DNA of 64,000 nt from Paraburkholderia sp. PGU19 (GTDB lineage: Bacteria; Pseudomonadota; Gammaproteobacteria; Burkholderiales; Burkholderiaceae), in contig NZ_AP023181.1 in NCBI RefSeq assembly GCF_013426915.1, forward strand, positions 2,316,792 to 2,380,791. The letters are read 5' to 3'. Under the pieces are notes generated by a model that did not search any database, was not told the DNA's origin, and saw only the letters and a list, made by a program, of their open reading frames with translations. This document shows positions 1-7,803 of this stretch, in pieces; position 1 is the stretch's first letter, and the number at the start of each line of letters is the position of its first letter. The position numbers and the translations under genes are program-made.

Positions 1-567
1 TCGTGCCGTAGTGCGCATGCCGCTGTCGATGCGACGCTCGATCTGGCGCATTCGACACCCTTCAGCCTCGACGAGCTGGAAGGCGTGCACATTCGCCTGA
101 GCGGGTTCGTGGCGAACATGTGTGGCGGACGTGATCTGCGTGTGCTGGCGTCATCGCAGATGAGCCTGCCCTATGCCGTCGCTTCGGCGCTGGTGAACGG
201 CCATGCGGCTCTGGCGGCCTATCTGGAAGCGGCGCGGCGCGAGCCACGCATGGCGGCGGCGATGGGGCGCATCACGCTCGAAGTCGATCCGTCGATGTCC
301 GATCTGGACGAGCCGATCGTCACGCTGACGAGGCGCGATGGTACGTCGAGTTCGCGCCAGGTGTTGACGCCGCTCGGCGATCCGCGCAACCCGCTATCGG
401 ATGCCGCGTTGCTCGCGAAGTATCGTTCGCTCGCGACGATCGTGCTCGACGACGCATCGACGAATGCGCTTGCAGACGCGATACTCGCGCTCGAAGATGT
501 TGCAGATGTTCGTGCGCTGCTCGCCTGGCTTCCCGGCGATGCAGACAGGCAACCCATGCTGCGTTGA
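1..567 (+). CDS. MmgE/PrpD family protein, C-terminal part (5' end outside window)
   Basis: The reading frame is open from the first base and ends at the TGA at 565-567, so only about the last 188 residues are visible. The visible N-terminal residues CRSAHAAVDATLDLA match the conserved C-x-x-x-H-x-x-x-D-A stretch of MmgE/PrpD proteins, and the end has the usual mixed alpha/beta C-terminal domain. The family includes 2-methylcitrate dehydratase, cis-aconitate decarboxylase and many uncharacterised members acting on small carboxylic acids. The next gene, an amino-acid binding protein, starts 33 bases downstream on the same strand, so the two are probably co-transcribed. Substrate cannot be told from this fragment. 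Confidence 0.75.
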   Translation, partial: SCRSAHAAVDATLDLAHSTPFSLDELEGVHIRLSGFVANMCGGRDLRVLASSQMSLPYAVASALVNGHAALAAYLEAARREPRMAAAMGRITLEVDPSMSDLDEPIVTLTRRDGTSSSRQVLTPLGDPRNPLSDAALLAKYRSLATIVLDDASTNALADAILALEDVADVRALLAWLPGDADRQPMLR

Positions 568-600
568 TTTCAGGACTCGACTCTTATAAAAGGACATCCC

Positions 601-1455
601 ATGACCAAGCTCAACCCGTTGCGCGGAGTGTCGCGCCTGATGCTCGTTTGCCTGTCGACGGCTTTGTTCGGCGCCGCTGCGCACGCGCAAGCGTTACCGG
701 ACTCGATAGCGAAGTCGAAAACGATCAAGGTCGCGGTCAACTCGATCTATCCGCCGATGGAATACAAAGACCCTGAGACAGGCGACCTCGTAGGTTTTGA
801 CATTGATCTCGGCAATGCGATCGCCAAGCAGCTCGGCGTCAAGCTCGACTGGCAGGAGTCGGCGTTCGAACAGTTGCTGCCGTCGCTTACGACGGGGCGT
901 GTCGATATGGTGCTGAGTGGCCTGAGCGACGTGCCGGGCCGGCGCGACACCGCGGATTTCCTCGACTACCTCAATTCCGGCGCGCAGTTTTACGTGCTGA
1001 CCAGCGCGCGTGGGAATGAGATTCGTCAACCTGTCGACCTGTGCGGCAAGCCGGTTGGCACGAGCCGCAGCACCTCGTTTCCCGCCGACACGTCGGCATG
1101 GAGCACAAAGAACTGTGCGGGCAAGGCGCCCATCGAGGTCGTCGGTACGGAAGACACGTCGGCGGCGCGCATGCAGCTGAAGCAAGGACGCATCGTCGGG
1201 GGCGTGCAGGGCTCGGAAACGCTGCCATACGCAATGAAACTCGAACCGAACACCTACAAGCCGATTGGCGAGCCGTTCGCGACTTCGCCGGAGGGCATTG
1301 CGTTCGCGAAGTCCAACGCGAAGCTCCGTGATGCTGTCCATGCCGCGCTCAACAAGCTGATTGCGGACGGTACGTACAGCAAGCTTGTTGCGAAATGGGG
1401 CCTGCAATCGAGCGCGGTACGTCAGGTGACGATGAACGGAGTGGCCAGCAACTAA
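601..1455 (+). CDS. Amino-acid ABC transporter substrate-binding protein (SBP_bac_3)
   Basis: 284 residues. The N-terminus is a signal peptide (basic MTKLNPLRG, hydrophobic core, AHA-QA cleavage site near residue 27). The mature part has the family-3 periplasmic binding fold, with PPMEYKDPETGDLVGFDIDL near the start and LIADGTYSKLVAKWGL near the end, both typical of polar amino-acid receptors. A strong ribosome binding site (AAAAGGA) lies just upstream of the ATG. It is closely similar in layout to the binding protein at 5659-6501, so the locus has two paralogous receptors for one permease/ATPase pair. It is followed by a convergent LysR gene 15 bases away. Confidence 0.9.
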   Translation: MTKLNPLRGVSRLMLVCLSTALFGAAAHAQALPDSIAKSKTIKVAVNSIYPPMEYKDPETGDLVGFDIDLGNAIAKQLGVKLDWQESAFEQLLPSLTTGRVDMVLSGLSDVPGRRDTADFLDYLNSGAQFYVLTSARGNEIRQPVDLCGKPVGTSRSTSFPADTSAWSTKNCAGKAPIEVVGTEDTSAARMQLKQGRIVGGVQGSETLPYAMKLEPNTYKPIGEPFATSPEGIAFAKSNAKLRDAVHAALNKLIADGTYSKLVAKWGLQSSAVRQVTMNGVASN

Positions 1456-1469
1456 GTGACGGGCGCCGC

Positions 1470-2348
1470 TCAACCGACCTTCTCGTTCAGCCACGCGGCG
1501 AAGGCCGATACCAGCGGCGCCTCCGACAGCTCGTGTCGCGAGACGAGGTAATACGCGTGCCGCGAAGGTACGGTGATGTTGAACGGCCGGATCAGCGTGC
1601 CGTCGACCAGATCGTCGCGCACTGAGAAACTGTCGCCGAGTGCAACGCCTTGCCCATGCACGGCCGCCTCGATCCCGATGTGCGCGTTGCCAATCTCTAG
1701 AATGCGGATGCCTTCGAGCTTGTCGGCGTTGGCGTGCGCGAGCCAGCGCATCCACGAGCCGGCGTGTTCGCAGAACAGCGCCTTGCCCGCGAGGTCTTCT
1801 AGCTTGCGGATGGCGTCGGGTCCGTTCATCAACGCAGGGCTCACGACGGGAAACAGCGTCGGGTGCGTAATCAGCTTCACATGACGATCGCGCCAGCGGC
1901 CTTCGCCATAGCGCACGCAGACGTCCACATCAGGCGAATACACTTCGCGGTCATCGTTGGACGGAATGACCTTCAGGTTGATTCCGGGATATTGATCGAG
2001 AAACTCACCGATGTGCCGCGCCATCCAGCGCGAAGTAAACAGCAGTGGCGTGGACACGATGAGGTCGCCCGCCATTTCCGGCGAGTCGAGCTTGACCATC
2101 GCGTCCGCGATCACATCGAACGCGTGTTTGACGGGATGCAACAGCGTCTCGCCTTCGCGGGTCAGTTTCACCCTCGCTTTCGACCTGACAAACAGCGTGA
2201 CACCCAACGATTCTTCGAGAATGCGGATCTGGTGGCTGACTGCGCTTGCCGTGACGTTCAGTTCGGTGGCCGCTCCGGCAATGCTGGAGCGCCTCGCGGC
2301 GGCTTCAAATGCGCGCAGCGGGTTGAGCGGTGGCAAGCGGTTCCTCAT
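1470..2348 (-). CDS. LysR-family transcriptional regulator (GcvA-like)
   Basis: 292 residues from ATG at 2346-2348. The upstream in-frame extension was not used because the family begins just here (MRNRLPPLNPLRAFEAAARR). The N-terminal winged helix-turn-helix is clear (SIAGAATELNVTASAVSHQI), followed by a LysR substrate-binding domain of the GcvA subgroup (DVCVRYGEGRW, CEHAGSWMRWL). It is divergent from the lyase/transporter operon starting at 2472 with a 123-base gap, the classic arrangement for a LysR activator of that operon. The effector is probably the transported amino acid or a product of it; that is inference. Confidence 0.9.
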   Translation of the reverse strand: MRNRLPPLNPLRAFEAAARRSSIAGAATELNVTASAVSHQIRILEESLGVTLFVRSKARVKLTREGETLLHPVKHAFDVIADAMVKLDSPEMAGDLIVSTPLLFTSRWMARHIGEFLDQYPGINLKVIPSNDDREVYSPDVDVCVRYGEGRWRDRHVKLITHPTLFPVVSPALMNGPDAIRKLEDLAGKALFCEHAGSWMRWLAHANADKLEGIRILEIGNAHIGIEAAVHGQGVALGDSFSVRDDLVDGTLIRPFNITVPSRHAYYLVSRHELSEAPLVSAFAAWLNEKVG

Positions 2349-2471
2349 GGTTCGATCCGGATATCGGGAAAAGATGCTGAGAAAAATTTGATTTGAACTG
2401 AATTTAATTCTCGCTACAAGAAGAAAAACTGAATACGTAAAGTGAGAGGACTTCAACTGACAGGAGGGACG
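2349..2471. promoter_or_regulatory. Divergent promoter region, LysR gene / lyase-ABC operon
   Basis: This 123-base gap is clearly A/T-richer than its flanks (about 2385-2440). It holds an imperfect dyad around TTTGAACTGAATTTAA, of the T-N11-A kind used by LysR proteins, and the ribosome binding site CAGGAGGG at 2461-2468 that fixes the start of the lyase at 2472. Binding of the adjacent LysR protein here is inferred from position only. Confidence 0.4.
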
Positions 2472-3905
2472 ATGAAAGTTACTGAACCGATCGAGCGTTT
2501 GTGGGGTGGCCGTTTCAAATCGGGGCCGTCGGCGGCATTGGAGGCGCTATCGCGCTCGGACGCAAGCTTCTTCCGGCTGGCTCCCTACGACCTGGCGGGT
2601 TCGCGCGCACATGCACGTGAACTGCGCCGCGCAGCGATTCTCAACGACGAGGAACTGCACCTGCTGCTCGACGAAATCGGTAGGTTGGAAGCGCAATATC
2701 TGGCGGGCGAAGTCGGACCGTCGCAGGATGACGAGGACGTGCACACGTTTCTGGAACGCGTGCTGACGAAGCGTCTTGGCGCGACGGGCGGCAAGTTGCG
2801 CGCGGGTCGTTCGCGCAACGATCAGGCGGCCAACGACCTGCGGCTCTATCTGCGCGCGAAAGCCCGCACGTTGACGACTGCCGTGATCGCGCTGCAAAAC
2901 GCGATGCTCGAACAGGCCGGCGCACACACGCACAGCGTGACGGCGGGCTTCACGCATCTGCAGCCTGCACAGCCGGTCGCGTTTGCGCATCAACTGCTCG
3001 CGCACGCACAGGCGATCTATCGTGATCTTGACCGCTTCGCTGACTGGGACCGGCGCAGCGCGCGTTCGCCGCTCGGCGCGGCGGCTCTGGCTGGATCGGC
3101 GATCTGCGTGCATCCAGAGCTGTCCGCTGTCGAGTTGGGTTACGACGCACCTTGCGAAAACTCGATCGATGCCGTGGCCTCGCGCGACCATGTGGCCGAG
3201 TTCGTATTCATCGCGAGCATGCTTGCCGTCAATCTGTCGCGCCTTTCGGAAGAAGTGATCCTGTGGACGACCCGCCAGTTCGGCTGGGTCGTGCTGGATG
3301 ACGGTTATGCAACGGGCAGTTCGATCATGCCGCAAAAGAAGAATTCCGATATTGCAGAGCTGACGCGTGGCAAGGCGGGGCGCCTGATTGGCAACCTCGG
3401 CGGACTGCTTGCGACGCTCAAGTCGCTGCCGCTCGCGTACAACCGCGATCTCGCGGAGGACAAGATCGCCGCATTCGATTGCATCGACACGCTGGAACTC
3501 GTATTGCCAGCGATGGCCGGGATGATCCGCACGATGCGAGTGAACGTCGATGAAATGCGCAGACAGGCGCCGCTCGGGTTCACGCTGGCGACGGAGGTCG
3601 CAGACTGGCTCGCATTGCGCGGCGTACCGTTCAGCGAAGCGCACGAGATCACCGGCGCGCTGGTGCGCAAGTGCGAGGAGCTGGGTATTGAACTCAGCAA
3701 CGTATCCGTCGACACGCTGACACAAGTCGACGTGCGACTCGATGCGGCCGTGCTCGAACATGTGACGCTCGATGCGGCGGTCGCCGCGCGCAGCGGCTAT
3801 GGCGGCACCGCGCCGGCGCGCGTCGAAGAGCAGATCGCACGCCTGCGCGCGGCAGTCAGCAAGCAGGCAGAGTGGGCCGCCGACTACAAGGGGCCATCAT
3901 GGTGA
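2472..3905 (+). CDS. argH: Argininosuccinate lyase-like enzyme (fumarase/aspartase superfamily)
   Basis: 477 residues; the ATG at 2472 follows AGGAGG by five bases. The start WGGRFKSGPS and the superfamily signature GSSIMPQKKN (residues 282-291) are those of argininosuccinate lyase, which splits argininosuccinate into arginine and fumarate. KLRAGRSRNDQ near residue 113 and TAGFTHLQPAQP near residue 158 are the other conserved regions. The gene overlaps the following permease by seven bases and is the first gene of a permease-ATPase-binding-protein operon with a divergent LysR. That is unlike a housekeeping argH, so it may be a catabolic paralogue acting on an imported amino-acid adduct. The symbol is given on family resemblance; the physiological substrate is uncertain. 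Confidence 0.8.
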   Translation: MKVTEPIERLWGGRFKSGPSAALEALSRSDASFFRLAPYDLAGSRAHARELRRAAILNDEELHLLLDEIGRLEAQYLAGEVGPSQDDEDVHTFLERVLTKRLGATGGKLRAGRSRNDQAANDLRLYLRAKARTLTTAVIALQNAMLEQAGAHTHSVTAGFTHLQPAQPVAFAHQLLAHAQAIYRDLDRFADWDRRSARSPLGAAALAGSAICVHPELSAVELGYDAPCENSIDAVASRDHVAEFVFIASMLAVNLSRLSEEVILWTTRQFGWVVLDDGYATGSSIMPQKKNSDIAELTRGKAGRLIGNLGGLLATLKSLPLAYNRDLAEDKIAAFDCIDTLELVLPAMAGMIRTMRVNVDEMRRQAPLGFTLATEVADWLALRGVPFSEAHEITGALVRKCEELGIELSNVSVDTLTQVDVRLDAAVLEHVTLDAAVAARSGYGGTAPARVEEQIARLRAAVSKQAEWAADYKGPSW

Positions 3906-4807
3906 GCGCATCCAATCAGCAGGGCGCCTTGCCCGTGAACGCCGGGCAACACGCGGTGGAGTCGACGGGCGACCTCGGCGCTGTCGCGCATCTTGAGCAC
4001 GTCAAGCGACGCTACTGGGGACGCTATGTGGCCTCGGCGGTGATCGTGGTGCTGCTCGGGTATATCGCGCTGGCGTTTGCGCATGGCCAGATCGAGTGGC
4101 GCTACGTCGGGCGCTTTCTCACGGCACGCTCGATCCTCGTCGGGCTGGGCAACACGATCGTGATGACGGTACTCGCGATGGCGCTGGGTATCGCGCTCGG
4201 CGTCATCACGGCGATCATGCGGCTGTCGACCAACCCGGTGCTGCAGGCGGTGGCGCAAGGTTATGTGTGGCTGTTTCGCGGCACGCCGGTGATTTTGCAG
4301 CTGCTGCTGTGGTTCAACCTCGCGCTGGTGTTTCCCACGCTGGGCATTCCGGGCCTGTTCACGGTGCGCACGGTCGACGTGATGACGCCGTTCCTCGCGG
4401 CGCTGCTGGGGCTCGGCATCAACCAGGGTGCGTACACCTCGGAAGTGGTGCGCGCGGGGCTGCTGTCGGTGGACACGGGGCAGTACGAGGCGGCGAAGTC
4501 GATCGGCATGGCGCGGCTGCACGCGTTGCGCCGGATCATCCTGCCGCAGGCGATGCGGGTGATCGTGCCGCCGATCGGCAACGAGCTGGTGGGGATGGTG
4601 AAGCTGACGTCGCTGGCGAGCGTGATCCAGTACGCGGAGATGCTGCACAACGCGCAGAACATCTACTACGCGAATGCGCGGGTGATCGAACTGCTGATGG
4701 TGGCGGGCATCTGGTATCTGGCGGTGGTGACGGTGCTGTCGTTCGTGCAGTCGCGGGTGGAGCGGCACTATGCACGCGGCGCGGGCCGCGCATCGGGGCG
4801 GCAATGA
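3899..4807 (+). CDS. Amino-acid ABC transporter permease (His/Glu/Gln type)
   Basis: 302 residues. The start ATG at 3899 overlaps the end of the lyase gene, indicating translational coupling. A hydrophilic N-terminal tail of about 45 residues precedes the first membrane helix. The HEQRO-family permease domain follows, with [20 protein letters not shown], the [12 protein letters not shown] motif and the EAA loop [20 protein letters not shown] that docks the ATPase. It forms the inner-membrane channel with the ATPase that starts at its stop codon. The long N-terminal tail is common in Burkholderiaceae members. Confidence 0.9.
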   Translation: MVSASNQQGALPVNAGQHAVESTGDLGAVAHLEHVKRRYWGRYVASAVIVVLLGYIALAFAHGQIEWRYVGRFLTARSILVGLGNTIVMTVLAMALGIALGVITAIMRLSTNPVLQAVAQGYVWLFRGTPVILQLLLWFNLALVFPTLGIPGLFTVRTVDVMTPFLAALLGLGINQGAYTSEVVRAGLLSVDTGQYEAAKSIGMARLHALRRIILPQAMRVIVPPIGNELVGMVKLTSLASVIQYAEMLHNAQNIYYANARVIELLMVAGIWYLAVVTVLSFVQSRVERHYARGAGRASGRQ

Positions 4808-5595
4808 GCGCGATGAACGGGAGAGAGAAGATGAATCCGATCGTACGCGCGGTGGACGTGCGCAAGTCGTATGGCGAGTTCAGGGCACTGCAGGGGATCA
4901 CGCTCGACGTGGCGCGCGGCGAAGTGCTGTGCGTGATCGGGCCGTCGGGCTCGGGCAAGAGCACGTTCCTGCGGTGTATCAACCAGCTGGAGCAGATCAG
5001 CGACGGCGCGCTATGGGTCAATGGCGAACTCGCGGGTTACCGGCGCGAGGGCAACAGACTGTATGAGCTGTCGGAGCGTCAGGTGGCGCGCCAGCGGCTG
5101 TCAACGGGGATGGTGTTCCAGCGCTTCAACCTGTTTCCGCACAAGACGGCGCTGGAGAACGTGATCGAAGGCCCGGTGCAGGTGCTCAAACGCAAGCGTG
5201 CCGAAGCGGAAGAGGAAGCGAGGGCGTTACTTGCACGCGTCGGGCTGGCGCACAAGTGTGACGCGTTTCCAGTCGAGTTGTCGGGCGGGCAGCAGCAGCG
5301 TGTCGCGATTGCACGGGCGCTGGCGATGCATCCGCAGCTGATGCTGTTCGACGAGCCGACGTCGGCGCTGGACCCGGAGCTGGTGGGTGAAGTGCTGGCG
5401 GTGATGCGCGATCTGGCGAAAAGCGGCATGACGATGATCGTGGTGACGCATGAGCTGGGCTTCGCACGCGAGGTGGCGAACCGTGTGCTGTTCATGGATC
5501 AGGGGCAAGTGGTGGAAACAGGCACGCCCGATCAGGTGTTCTCCAACCCGCAGCAGGCCCGTACACGGGACTTCATTTCGGCCGTGCTGTCGTGA
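4804..5595 (+). CDS. Amino-acid ABC transporter ATP-binding protein
   Basis: 263 residues from the ATG that overlaps the permease stop (ATGA at 4804-4807). An alternative start at 4831 ([15 protein letters not shown]) has a purine-rich GGGAGAG in front of it and may be the true one. Walker A is GPSGSGKST, the Q-loop [18 protein letters not shown], the signature LSGGQQQR, and Walker [13 protein letters not shown]. The D-loop and switch histidine (VVTHELGFA) are intact. It energises the permease upstream and pairs with the binding protein at 5659. Confidence 0.93.
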   Translation: MSAMNGREKMNPIVRAVDVRKSYGEFRALQGITLDVARGEVLCVIGPSGSGKSTFLRCINQLEQISDGALWVNGELAGYRREGNRLYELSERQVARQRLSTGMVFQRFNLFPHKTALENVIEGPVQVLKRKRAEAEEEARALLARVGLAHKCDAFPVELSGGQQQRVAIARALAMHPQLMLFDEPTSALDPELVGEVLAVMRDLAKSGMTMIVVTHELGFAREVANRVLFMDQGQVVETGTPDQVFSNPQQARTRDFISAVLS

Positions 5596-5658
5596 ACTGA
5601 CCAGCGGGATTCAGATGTCTCCCGCTTCGACTTGCTACAACTACTCAACGGAGTTTTC

Positions 5659-6501
5659 ATGAACGTATCTCGTCATCTACGCCGGATTGCCGTGCTGGCC
5701 ATCAGTGCGGTTGCGCTGTACACGCCGCTATCCCATGCGCAAAGCGGCGCTCAGTCCATCGGCAAGAGCGTACTCGTCGCGGCCATCGTGCCAAACTATC
5801 CGCCGTTCGAGTACAAGGATCCGGCAACCGATCAACTGATGGGCTTTGATGTTGATCTCGGTGAAGCGCTGGCCGCAAAGCTCGGCGTGAAGATCGAATG
5901 GCAGGAAACGAGCTTCGACCAGATGATGAGCGCGCTGAACACGCATCGCGTCGATGTCATCCTCTCGGGGATGACCGACCTGCCTGCGCGCCGCGAAGCG
6001 GTGAATTTCCTCGACTACATCACGACGGGCCCGCAGTTCTATACGCTTAAGACCCGCGCCAATGCTTTCCCTTCGATGGACGCGTTGTGCGGCAAGACGG
6101 TCGGTACAAGCAGGCGAACGTCCTTCCCCGACGATATCGCTCGCTGGAGTAACGAGCATTGCGTGAAGGCGGGCAAGCCGGCGATCAAGGTGATCGGCAC
6201 CGATGGCTCGTCGGATGCGCGGATGCAACTGCGGCAGAACCGCATCGATGCAGCGGTGCAGGGCGGTGAGACCTTGCCTTATCAGAACTCGGTGGAGCAG
6301 AATGCGTACGCACCGATCGGCCAGCCTTTTATGTCCCAATACACAGCCATTGGGATGTCCAAGGACAACCCTCGCCTGACAGCTGCACTGACAACGGCCT
6401 TTGACCAACTCGTCGCCGACGGGACGTACGCGAAGATTCTCGCGAAATGGGGTCTGCAGCAGCATGCCGTGCCGAAGGCTATGATGAACGCGGGTACCTG
6501 A
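5659..6501 (+). CDS. Amino-acid ABC transporter substrate-binding protein (SBP_bac_3)
   Basis: 280 residues from ATG at 5659, preceded by ACGGAG. A signal peptide (MNVSRHLRRIAVLAISAVAL, then SHAQS) is followed by a family-3 solute-binding fold with NYPPFEYKDPATDQLMGFDV and LVADGTYAKILAKWGLQQ. It is a clear paralogue of the binding protein at 601-1455, sharing the phrases VDLCGKxVGTSRxTSFPxD-like and IGTDxSSDARMQLRQNR-like. It closes the lyase-permease-ATPase operon. Two receptors around one transporter suggest two related ligands or a recent duplication. Confidence 0.92.
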   Translation: MNVSRHLRRIAVLAISAVALYTPLSHAQSGAQSIGKSVLVAAIVPNYPPFEYKDPATDQLMGFDVDLGEALAAKLGVKIEWQETSFDQMMSALNTHRVDVILSGMTDLPARREAVNFLDYITTGPQFYTLKTRANAFPSMDALCGKTVGTSRRTSFPDDIARWSNEHCVKAGKPAIKVIGTDGSSDARMQLRQNRIDAAVQGGETLPYQNSVEQNAYAPIGQPFMSQYTAIGMSKDNPRLTAALTTAFDQLVADGTYAKILAKWGLQQHAVPKAMMNAGT

Positions 6502-6919
6502 ACTATCAGTAGCCTGGTCGCGCGCCCGACTTCGATAACGCTGACTATAGTGGCCGTTAGCGGATGGTCATGCGTGCGACCACTTTGGCCGAAGAGCCTT
6601 CATCGGGCATCATGCGGACCAGACAATAATAGGGCGGGCTGTATCGAACTTTAGACTTGCTCTAGCGCAAACTGAGCCAATAGCCATCCGGCGCAGCGCG
6701 GTCAAAAGCTGCCGTTCGGGTACTCGAACCCGATTGCGCTCCGTGCGCCAAGCCACATAACCAGCTTGCACCGCCGCGTATATTCAGAATGTCAAAGAGA
6801 GCGATTGCGCCAGGCAAACTCCCATCTGCCGCGCCGAAGCGTCAAATCATCGCCGCCCCGTTGGTCTGGTTGCGCCGCCATCGAGCGTAACCTGTACATT
6901 GCTCATCTGGAGGCTTGAA
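6502..6919 (+). other. Intergenic stretch, no gene recognised
   Basis: 418 bases between the second binding protein and the small exported protein. No open frame with a plausible start and family resemblance was found on either strand. A ribosome binding site (GGAGG, 6909-6913) at its right end serves the next gene. Confidence 0.5.
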
Positions 6920-7288
6920 ATGAACAAGCTGCTCGTCATTCTGCTTCTTATCCCCGCTGTCACGGCATTTGCGCAGGGCACGGCATTCCCTGACGGTGCC
7001 ACGACACCAAGTGCGGCTGACATTCAGCAACGCCTCGCTGGAAAAGCATTCGACATCAAGCTCGCAGACGGCAGCATGTGGCATGTCCAATACGGCAACG
7101 GAAGCGACTACGATTTCAAGTCGAGCAAGGGATTCGCTGATCACGGCGACTGGAAAGCAGAAGATGGCAAGGTCTGCAGCAAGGGAAGCAAGATGCCGTA
7201 CGCCTGCAACGAGGTACGCGTGAAGGGCGACGACCTGTACCTCAAGCGCGATAGCGGTGAGATCGTGCAATTTATCGAGGCGCATTAA
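6920..7288 (+). CDS. Small exported protein of unknown function
   Basis: 122 residues; ATG at 6920 follows GGAGG by six bases, so the start is well supported. The first 19 residues (MNKLLVILLLIPAVTAFAQ) are a signal peptide with an AFA-QG cleavage site. The mature part is a small, probably beta-rich domain (LAGKAFDIKLADGSMWHVQY, then GDWKAEDGKVCSKG and the ending GEIVQFIEAH) with two cysteines in VCSKGSKMPYACNEV that could form a disulfide. This resembles small periplasmic proteins common in Burkholderia, but I do not recognise a named family. It appears to be a single-gene transcript. Confidence 0.75.
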   Translation: MNKLLVILLLIPAVTAFAQGTAFPDGATTPSAADIQQRLAGKAFDIKLADGSMWHVQYGNGSDYDFKSSKGFADHGDWKAEDGKVCSKGSKMPYACNEVRVKGDDLYLKRDSGEIVQFIEAH

Positions 7289-7803
7289 ACGTCGTCGCGG
7301 ATGACGTGACGGTCCGGTCGGCCACCGTCTGGCGCTTTTTCGCGGTTGGGCAATCGCATCGTTGGTGTCGGACTGCGCCGGCGGCTCGTAGGCCGCGAAC
7401 GCCGCTCTTTTCAAAAGACCCCCGGGGTGCGTCGAGCCATTATGCACATGCATTAGCACATGCGACGCATGGGTCACAACCGTCCGTCAGTCATCACCAT
7501 TAGCAGCGCCAATCCCAAATCTATTTCGGCATCAGGCAACTATCTCTTTGCTGGATAGGTGCACACCGTGCCGGATATCGATGCATTCAATCTCAACACT
7601 ATGCAATAGGAATCAGCGAAAGTGATTCGTTAGCGAACTCACACGTGATCGACTTCTTTTCGCCTCTGTATCGTCATTGGCACCCTATATTTTCTTTCCG
7701 TCGTAACGCTTTGTAATAGAGGCAGCATCTCCACAAAGGCTGCCCGTTGTTTCCACACGCCACATTGCTGCTTGCTCATTCGGGTAACGTCATGGAGGCG
7801 TTC
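7289..7803 (+). other. Intergenic stretch before the phosphoesterase gene
   Basis: 515 bases without a convincing gene. It becomes A/T-richer from about 7580, as expected for a promoter. A perfect short inverted repeat GAATCA-N7-TGATTC lies at 7610-7628 and could be a protein-binding site or small hairpin; its role is unknown. Confidence 0.4.

Noticed and set aside
694..1755. Long minus-strand open frame of 353 codons opposite the first binding protein
   Set aside because: It is the antisense shadow of a high-G+C gene; Arg-rich, no family resemblance, no ribosome binding site.
2547..3761. 404-codon minus-strand open frame opposite the lyase gene
   Set aside because: Antisense shadow of a recognised gene with complete catalytic motifs.
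7650..7740. Possible Pho box upstream of the phosphoesterase
   Set aside because: Fragments such as CTGTATCGTCATTGG are too far from the two direct CTGTCAT-like repeats of a Pho box to support the call.
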